Positions 8,162-13,274 of a stretch of 13,274 nt of DNA are shown piece after piece. How positions within the stretch are numbered: the stretch's first letter is position 1; each line of letters opens with the position of its first letter. The position numbers and the translations under genes were made by a program. The notes under the pieces were generated by a model. The model had not been told where the DNA came from. It saw nothing but the letters and a program-made list of their open reading frames with translations, and did no database searches. Origin of the DNA: Peronospora farinosa (lineage: Eukaryota > Oomycota > Peronosporomycetes > Peronosporales > Peronosporaceae); the NCBI GenBank assembly GCA_947646735.1, contig CANTFK010000356.1:1-13274 (forward strand), given 5' to 3'.

Positions 8162-9907
8162 CCGTGTCTTCCTCTGGTTCTGACCCACCGTCCGCTGACC
8201 CACCGTCTGAAGAGCCGACCTCGATCGTCCCCGCACCTTTGGTTGACCCTCCATGTGAAGACATCCTTGGTCGACCTTCCTGGGCCAGTCTCCTCACCTT
8301 TAAGCTCCGCCGAAACTGTCGCCGTTGATAGCCCTCCTGTTTTCACTGCTTTGCCTCCTGTCGAGACGGCAAATCCTTCTGTCACGCCGGCCTCCATGGT
8401 TGACAATCCGTTTTTCGCGCCAGTCGACGTGCGTGTAGCTCTGAAGGAACTGCAAGCTATCGTGAACGCACAATCTCGCCGCATAGAGGGCTGCGAGGGT
8501 CGGCTAAGTGTCGATCCCCCTTAGGCCACCTTATTGTCCGCCCGGTGTGATCGCCTGGAAGAGACGTTACGCGACAACTCCCGGCTGGTGTTTTAACTCC
8601 GCGAAAGTCTTCAGCGCGACACGGCACTGATGGACCGCCTGCGATGGAAGATCGACAACATTCGAAGCCGTTACTCTCTTCTTGCAGCAGAGCTCGACCA
8701 CGCCGACTTCACCGATGGGCCACCTCCAAAACTAGCTACTTCTTCGACGGCTTCGCCCCCGGCCGTATGTCCACCTTCGAAGCCGGCGAAATATCTCGGT
8801 AAACGGTCCAGGCGGAAGTCATCCCGTGTAACTGCCCAATTTTGTAAGTCTTTGAGACCCAACACATCCGCGATACCGCTGTCGGGAGTCTCTGGCAGCC
8901 GCTCTCCTGTCGTCGGAAGACGACCTCAGCGAGAAACTTCGGGCGCCCCTGGCCTAGTCTCGTTTTCTGGTCGGCGCCCCATCAGTGCAAGCTCCTTACG
9001 TCTTCCGCCGACTTCCGCTCCTCCATTGAGGACCACCTCGGCTTCCGGCCTCTCGCTGAAACGGGCGATGTTCAGGACGTCGGACTCGGAGACTGAGTCG
9101 TCTGCGGAGAAAGAAAAGAGCGCGCCCACTGTTGCGGACAACAATTCGCCCCTTTCGACCGACTCTTGCTTGCTCTCCAAGGATCCCATCATCCCAGGGT
9201 ACATGCAGTCGAAGACCTTCTCTGCCACGGAAGTGGCACCTTGGCCGGTCGACCTGGTCAATTCTTGGTGCATTGTAACAATGTCTCCCAAAGACTTGGT
9301 CGACCAGCTGGATCTACCCTGGGGTTGGTTCGGTCCTCCGGACGGAAACCTCGACCGCCCTCCCAAATGGAAGAAGTCGTTGGTGAACCCTCCAATGATC
9401 CAGAGATTGCTGGCGGCGGAACCTTGGGTGGAAGCTCGTGTTCCCATTCAACTCGTTTCCTTCCGAACTGTCGGCTGGTTCGCCCAGTTGGCGGCGGCCT
9501 ACATTCAGTTTGACGAAGAGCATAGCCGAGCACTTTGGGAGGCGACCCACTGTTTGGGGATCTCCAAGGACCAAGCGCGCGCGAACTCTTTCCTCGCGTC
9601 CTACTACAACGCGCGGAAGAAGCGTCGGAGTCGGGCGAATCGAGCGTGGCCGCAGGTGGTTGACTTTATCTTCATTGGGATGAGCAAGGGCCGTTGCGAT
9701 CTCGACGTTCTCCTGGACCCTTCCTTCCGTCATCTTCCTCGGACCCGCCGTGTGGTTTATTGGTTCCCTGGTCGTGAAAGAGGGATCGGACCCAGTCGAC
9801 CTGCTCGAGGCCCTTCGGGTGTCGGATTCCGCGTAGCTATGGCTCACCCAGTATCGGCTGTCTTCTGTACCCCATCCTGGCGCTCTAATTCCACGCCTCA
9901 AAAGTAA
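8150..9907 (+). CDS. Gag-like protein of unknown family in the nested element (two in-frame stops)
   Basis: I do not recognise the family. One frame is open from ATG 8150 to TAA 9905-9907 except for TAG 8522-8524 and TAA 8594-8596; after those stops 425 codons from ATG 8630 are unbroken. Architecture: a Pro/Ser/Val-rich start; a helical, probably coiled-coil stretch (about 8430-8700, with L-x-E-x-L and R-I-E-G-C-E-G-R-L patterns); a long Ser/Pro/Arg-rich basic middle with an acidic S-D-S-E-T-E-S patch (near 9088); and a compact C-terminal domain. That domain shows A-A-E-P-W (residues 262-266 counted from 8630), V-G-W-F, S-R-A-L-W-E-A-T-H, V-V-D-F-I-F-I-G-M, C-D-L-D-V-L-L-D-P and V-V-Y-W-F-P-G (375-381). 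A diverged homologue with the same order of parts lies on the minus strand at 11567-13274. As the only gene of an LTR element, a gag-like structural role is the simplest guess. No zinc knuckle is visible. The region 8161-8300 may be frameshifted. Confidence 0.7.
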
Positions 9908-10106
9908 GTTTGGGCCACCCATTTAGGTCTTCCCTTGAACACGAACCTTCTTTTCTCTTCGATCCTATTTTTGTGCGCTTGTCCATCTTCCATCTTCTCT
10001 GCCATACTTTCCTCTGTTCCAGGTGATCTTGGCAATCTTCCTCCTTTGTTTTCCATTCTTCTATACACCGGACTCGTGAAAGGTCGAGGTCTCCCCATAG
10101 GCTACA
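9908..10106. other. Short interior stretch between the ORF and the 3' LTR remnant
   Basis: About 200 bp of pyrimidine-rich sequence with no gene seen. It has no purine-rich tract of the kind that normally precedes a 3' LTR. It does not align to the first 700 bp of the 5' LTR. A deletion that removed the polypurine tract and the U3 start of the 3' LTR would explain this. Confidence 0.45.
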
Positions 10107-10430
10107 CAGGTCTACCAACGAGGGGCCGGGTCGACCAATGAGGGACCCAAGTCTACAACGAGAGGCCGGATCGACTGATGAGGGACCGGGTCGACCGACG
10201 AGGGACCTAGGTCTATCAGCGAGGGACCGGGTCGACCATTGAAGGACCATGGTCAACTCCCTTCGTTACCGGTTAACCAGTATCCTGATACTGATTTTTC
10301 TTCTGTGGTTCCTGTAGATTGTTCTCCGCCACCGGTAGATCCCCCTCGAGGCCCCTGTCTCTCTGGTCTCTTCTCCCTGATACACGGTCTATACTCCGAA
10401 TCCAACTCGCAAAAAGCAGCACTACACCAC
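10107..10430 (+). repeat. 3' LTR of the nested element, 5'-truncated
   Basis: It aligns to the distal part of the 5' LTR. A 36-bp stretch (10107-10142) is identical to 7799-7834, and 10278-10404 matches 7868-7992 with three substitutions and one 2-bp indel. The end CACTACACCAC corresponds to TTCACCACA, with the final A missing before the CGCGC target duplication. It is about 324 bp against 969 bp for the 5' LTR, so its start is missing or has been replaced by unrelated sequence. Confidence 0.8.
10120..10260. repeat. 20-bp tandem repeats in the 3' LTR (7 units)
   Basis: The units start at 10120, 10140, 10160, 10180, 10200, 10221 and 10241, nearly all exactly 20 bp, with GGGTCGACC or diverged centres. 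A further partial unit lies at about 10107-10119. The array has three more full units than its 5' LTR counterpart, so copy number has changed since insertion or differed between templates. Confidence 0.85.
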
Positions 10431-11124
10431 CGCGCTACTATGGCATATCGACCCCAAGCAAATGTTACGGCGGAGCGAATGGTACAAACATTGACGCGAG
10501 CCTTGAAGATGTATGTGACAGAGGTAAATCAAAGGGATTGAGATGAATTCTCAGAGAGATTAACAATTGCGCTTAATACCGCCCAAGATCGCGTCCGAGG
10601 AGACACCCCGTTACGCTTGATTCACGGTTGGGATCCGCGATCTACATTAGAACCAGCCTTACGATTTGGAAGCACGAAACGACGTGATTCGGAGCCACGG
10701 AAATGGCGGTATCATGTACAAAGCCAATACCAACGTGCAAGAGCTGTAGTGAATGATCGGCTCAAAGTCGCGATCCAAGATCGGGCCGAACAGCATAATG
10801 CTGACCCGGAACTACATGGTATCGAAAAGGGATCATAAGTATGCCTTTTATTTAGATCGAGAGAAAGATGGGTACGCCCGAAATTAGCTCACATGTGGCA
10901 TGTGCCTTTTAGAGTTGCAGAATTATGTGGAGAACACGCTGTACGCTTGGAGATCGCGGGTAAGCCGTATCGGTTATTCCCAGTGGTGCATATCTTGAAG
11001 TTGAAACGAGTGAGAAAGCTTTCGGATCGCCCAAAAAATTCTGGAGGTTGATAAATCGAATTGGTTGGATTTTGATGAAGCCATGTTACCGGAAAATAGT
11101 TGGAATTGCAGTCTAAATCCCGAC
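10431..11124 (+). pseudogene. integrase, end of catalytic core and C-terminal domain
   Basis: This continues the integrase interrupted at 7069. It reads R-A-T-M-A-Y-R-P-Q-A-N-V-T-A-E-R-M-V-Q-T-L-T-R. The catalytic Glu of the DDE triad is at 10473-10475. L-N-T-A-Q-D-R-V-R-G-D-T-P, H-G-W-D-P-R-S-T-L-E and the basic R-R-D-S-E-P-R-K-W-R-Y-H segment follow. The C-terminal domain shows K-L-A-H-M-W-H-V-P-F-R-V-A-E (10882-10923; the family has G-P-F) and Y-R-L-F-P-V-V-H-I-L-K-L-K (10970-11008). A TGA stands for Trp at 10539-10541, and frames change near 10840 and 11050. An open frame across 10239-10541 joins LTR sequence to integrase and is chimeric, not a gene. Confidence 0.9.
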
Positions 11125-11324
11125 GAATTTGAGGTGGAGAAGATTGTGGATATGCGATCTGGACGAAAGACTCGTTATGGCAGAATACATCGAGAATTCC
11201 TCGTACAATGGAAAGGGTGCAGTGACCTTTCCTGGGTCGACCAAGTAGATTTGAATTGTGGCGCCCTATTTAGGAGTTTGATCGCGATCGGGAAAGCAGT
11301 AACCGAAAAATGCAGTCGCATTAA
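11125..11324 (+). pseudogene. integrase chromodomain and pol C-terminus
   Basis: The sequence reads E-F-E-V-E-K-I-V-D-M-R-S-G, then H-R-E-F-L-V-Q-W-K-G-C, W-V-D-Q-V-D-L-N-C-G-A-L. This is the chromodomain pattern: an aromatic-x-V-E-x-I start, a [FY]-L-V-x-W-K-G strand and a later Trp. In chromoviruses this domain reads histone marks and directs integration. The frame shifts near 11271, after which F-D-R-D-R and M-Q-S-H fit the family end, with TAA at 11322-11324. The second aromatic residue after W-K-G is Cys where the family has Tyr, which may weaken methyl-lysine binding. Confidence 0.88.
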
Positions 11325-11566
11325 GAAAACACGGGTGGCTAATGACGATCGATTTTTTGGGAGTGATACAATATGTATAGGGTGGTGGATAGGAAGTTTA
11401 TGTATGACGAGTATAGCGATCAAAGGTCGGAGGGACTGGATCGCGGCTGAGAAGCCCAAGAAAGAAGACAATATCGAATACGATGAAAGAAATGAAAGAC
11501 AAATGAAAATGGCATTGAATTATAAAAGAAATGTTATCTGATCACGAAAGCTACTGTGAAAAAAAC
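11325..11566. other. Region between pol end and antisense relic
   Basis: The + frame open to 11541 simply runs on past the proper pol end and shows no family. The stretch is purine-rich in parts (about 11440-11580), where a polypurine tract could lie. I could not find an LTR, TSD or gene here. Confidence 0.4.
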
Positions 11567-13274
11567 TTATGGAAAAGACGGGCGAGAGAGGATCCTGGAT
11601 GATCCTCGATCGCAAATCACTACAGGTTGCGCCAGGGTTCTGCAGCATCCAACATCGTCAGTGCAGTCATTAGGTTGGGAATGTTTTCCGTTGTTGTCCC
11701 AAACTAGGATACCACCCTGGCATTTCCGAGGGTGAAGATAAATGGAGGAAAAAAGATCTAACGAGATATCCAAATCGCAATGTCCCATGATCATGCCTCG
11801 CAGGATAAATCGAAGCACTGTCTTCCAACGGGGCCCAGATCGCTATCGACGCTGTTTGCGCTCTCGACATATTTCGCTATATCGGGATCGTTGTCCCGTT
11901 GCTTTTTCGACAATTATGGCGGATGGGTTAATTCCCACAGCGCCTCCAGGTGCCGATCCTCGAACGCGAGGTAGATTTTCTTCAATTCATCGAACCATCC
12001 ATTTATTGGTAATGAGACCGGGGTGATTGGCACATTAAGATCTTTCCATGGTTCGTGAGCACTAAGTGCGGCGATCTGTCCCGAAGTTACCAACCTGGTA
12101 TCCACAGTGAATCAGAGGGCGACACTCGAGATGTATATGCAGCCGAAAAAGGGTATACCTTTGGCTTAGGTAAGTGCTTGTACAAATATTCTACCTCCAA
12201 CTCATCCATGCTGGTTAAACTGATTCGTCGAGCCGAATATGGCGCAACTTAAGCTGACGATCGAGGAGTCCGATTGCGATAACCAGGGATTTATTGATCT
12301 CGTGGCCCTCGAGTATCCGTATACTCTTGCGGCAGGAAAAGAAAGCTGATCCTCTCTCGAGATTCACTGGCATCACTGACCTTACCCTCGGAATCACTAG
12401 AGGGCTCTACCTTCGAGACTTTAGCCGAAGCGGTACGGGGTTGAGCAGGCGAAGCTGGCAGTGAATCCGACTTTGAACTTGAAATTTCGATATTAATCAG
12501 GGAAACGGGTGATCCAGCATGAGCAGAGAAATCAGCTGCCGAGCCACGGCGCCTGGAGGAATAATGTGATCCGGATAAAGCTGCGAGCAAAGAGTCTCCA
12601 GAATTGTAAACCCTTAATCGTCGCTATACTCGAAAGAAAGAGGCGTAAGAATTTTCTTTTAGCCTTTTGCGCTTGAAGGCGCGGGATTTTCTTCTTGCCC
12701 TTTGTCTTCGAAGATATGGGAATTTTTTTTTGCTTTGGCCTTTAAAGGTGTAGAATTCTTGCTCTTTCTTTTCGGCTTTGGCCGTGGAACGTCCGAATTG
12801 CGTTTTCCAGATCGCGCCGAGGTGGCGGATCGCGTTGGAGTGGAGGATCGCGCTGTAATATCCTTTGACATCGAAGGGGTGGTCCCTTGGACAGTCCGAT
12901 GGAGCTGGAAAAATAGAGGTCCGCGGTTCGCCAACGCTTAGGAGGAGGATCCAACATCAAAGTGGACGAAGAACGCTTACCCCCTGGGGATGCCGAGGTA
13001 ACGGGCACAGAATGGCCCACTGTAGGAATTGGAAGTGATCCAGACGCTAGCTGAGCCAAGTGCGATCGAAGAGAGTCTCGATCACAGACGGCCCTAACAC
13101 ACTCTCTCTAGCGATCCGCGATCTCTCGGCGTAGCTAATCCAAGGCCACATCCTTGCGAGTATTTTTCCCGTGGTGATAGTCATGATCAGTTTGAAGTTC
13201 ATCTAGCCGATTTTGGAAAGAAGTTTGCTGCAGTTGGAACTGTTCTGTCAGAATCTGTTCAATACACCAATTCC
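11567..13274 (-). pseudogene. Antisense relic homologous to the nested element's gag-like protein (5' end beyond window)
   Basis: Read from 13272 downward, it has the same parts in the same order as the protein at 8150-9907. First is a helical Gln/Glu-rich stretch (13272-13060: E-Q-F-Q-L-Q-Q, L-R-R-E-I-A-D-R) with two stops. Next is a Lys/Pro/Ser-rich middle (12934-12659, K-P-K-R-K-S-K), then an acidic S-S-D-S-E-G patch (about 12420-12390). The conserved C-terminal domain follows: L-S-A-H-E-P-W (E-P-W at 12046-12054), I-N-G-W-F, L-E-A-L-W-E-L-T-H, F-I-L-R-G-M, G-H-C-D-L-D-I-S-L-D (about 11765-11786). At least four frame changes separate these pieces. The function is unknown. It lies directly behind a chromodomain pol in antisense. 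It could be an antisense ORF of that Gypsy element or the remnant of another inserted element. Its GATC density matches the Gypsy element. Confidence 0.72.

Larger units (their letters stand above)
7070..10430 (+). mobile_element. Nested non-autonomous LTR retrotransposon carrying a single unfamiliar ORF
   Basis: The element is 3361 bp and sits inside the integrase gene of the older Gypsy element. It starts TGTGGTGGAG at 7070 and ends CACTACACCAC at 10430, flanked by CGCGC duplications. The 5' LTR runs 7070-8038 and ends CACCACA, a perfect inverted match to TGTGGTG. The 3' LTR shares the distal part, with only three substitutions and small indels over about 125 bp, so the insertion is far younger than its host element. 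The interior (8039 to about 10106) carries one long ORF and has no recognisable protease, RT, RNase H or integrase. It would therefore depend on another element's enzymes. No TGG-type primer-binding site is seen just after 8038. Its GATC density is near random, unlike the surrounding DNA. Confidence 0.85.
311..11324 (+). mobile_element. Degenerate chromodomain Ty3/gypsy retrotransposon (oomycete type), interrupted by a nested element
   Basis: The domain order is gag capsid, two CCHC zinc knuckles, aspartic protease, acidic linker, RT, RNase H, second RNase H, HHCC/DDE integrase, chromodomain. That is the order of oomycete Ty3/gypsy elements of the chromovirus-like type. Every segment is recognisable, but the frame is broken by many frameshifts and stops, so this is an old inactive copy. 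The pol stop that best fits the family end (M-Q-S-H then TAA) is at 11322-11324. The copy is split in the integrase core by a 3.36-kb LTR element at 7070-10430. No LTR was found on either side. The left edge abuts another element's RT at about 310, and the right side runs into antisense coding relics. GATC is about four times the random expectation throughout. Confidence 0.9.

Noticed and set aside
7740..8183. 147-codon open frame across the tandem repeats and LTR end
   Set aside because: It translates the 20-bp repeats and the LTR; the matching part of the 3' LTR does not preserve the frame. Only its last codons (ATG 8085) are considered, in the intron idea.
8926..9922. Long minus-strand open frames (173 and 202 codons) opposite the nested ORF
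   Set aside because: They are mirror frames of a GC-rich coding region; only the + strand translation has a homologue elsewhere in the window.
7040..10412. TCGCAA at 7040-7045 and 10407-10412 as target-site duplication
   Set aside because: The second copy lies inside the 3' LTR (matched at 8015 in the 5' LTR). CGCGC next to TGTGGTG...CACCAC ends fits LTR structure and restores the integrase reading.
10239..10541. 100-codon frame from the 3' LTR into integrase
   Set aside because: It crosses the insertion junction at 10430/10431, so it is a chimera of LTR and integrase.
119..10541. UGA read as Trp (altered genetic code)
   Set aside because: Most conserved Trp positions still use TGG, and the element also has TAG, TAA and frameshifts, so decay explains the TGA codons.
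11065..11541. 158-codon frame as one intact chromodomain protein
   Set aside because: Family similarity ends near 11270 in this frame and continues in another to TAA at 11322; the remainder is read-through of a shifted frame.
1..13274. Bacterial or phage features (operons, CRISPR, Shine-Dalgarno sites)
   Set aside because: All recognisable coding sequence is eukaryotic Ty3/gypsy; no repeat-spacer array or prokaryotic gene is seen.

Overview
The window is eukaryotic repeat DNA, almost certainly from an oomycete (probably Peronosporales such as Phytophthora or a relative). The gag-pol sequence on the + strand matches, block by block and in the same order, the chromodomain-bearing Ty3/gypsy polyproteins that fill oomycete genomes. 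Typical signatures are G-P-A-R-N-W-Y in gag, G-M-D-F-M-V-P after the protease, Y-I-D-D in RT and Y-R-P-Q-A-N in integrase. I recognise the family from memory of such proteins; no search was run. I see no ordinary host gene, rRNA, tRNA or CRISPR.

Layout. (1) 1-310: a piece of reverse transcriptase (Y-F-D-D type) from a different Gypsy element, split by a 73-bp AT-rich insertion. (2) About 311-11324: a heavily decayed Gypsy element in the order gag with two zinc knuckles, protease, acidic linker, RT, RNase H, second RNase H, integrase, chromodomain. It carries many stops and frameshifts, and several catalytic residues are lost. (3) 7070-10430: a younger LTR element nested inside the integrase core. 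It has perfect 7-bp inverted LTR ends (TGTGGTG...CACCACA) and a CGCGC target duplication. It carries one long ORF for an unfamiliar coiled-coil/Ser-Pro-rich protein with a conserved C-terminal domain, and has no RT, RNase H or integrase of its own. (4) About 11567-13274: on the minus strand just downstream of pol, a broken gene for a diverged homologue of that same unfamiliar protein.

The point of most interest is this pair of homologous unfamiliar proteins. One is the only gene of a non-autonomous LTR element. The other lies antisense behind the pol gene of the element it jumped into. Base composition (GATC density) groups the antisense copy with the old Gypsy element rather than with the young insert. 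It may therefore be an antisense accessory ORF of the Gypsy lineage, with the nested element as a parasite or relative that carries the same gene in sense orientation. Nothing in the window looks able to make a complete functional transposon product.
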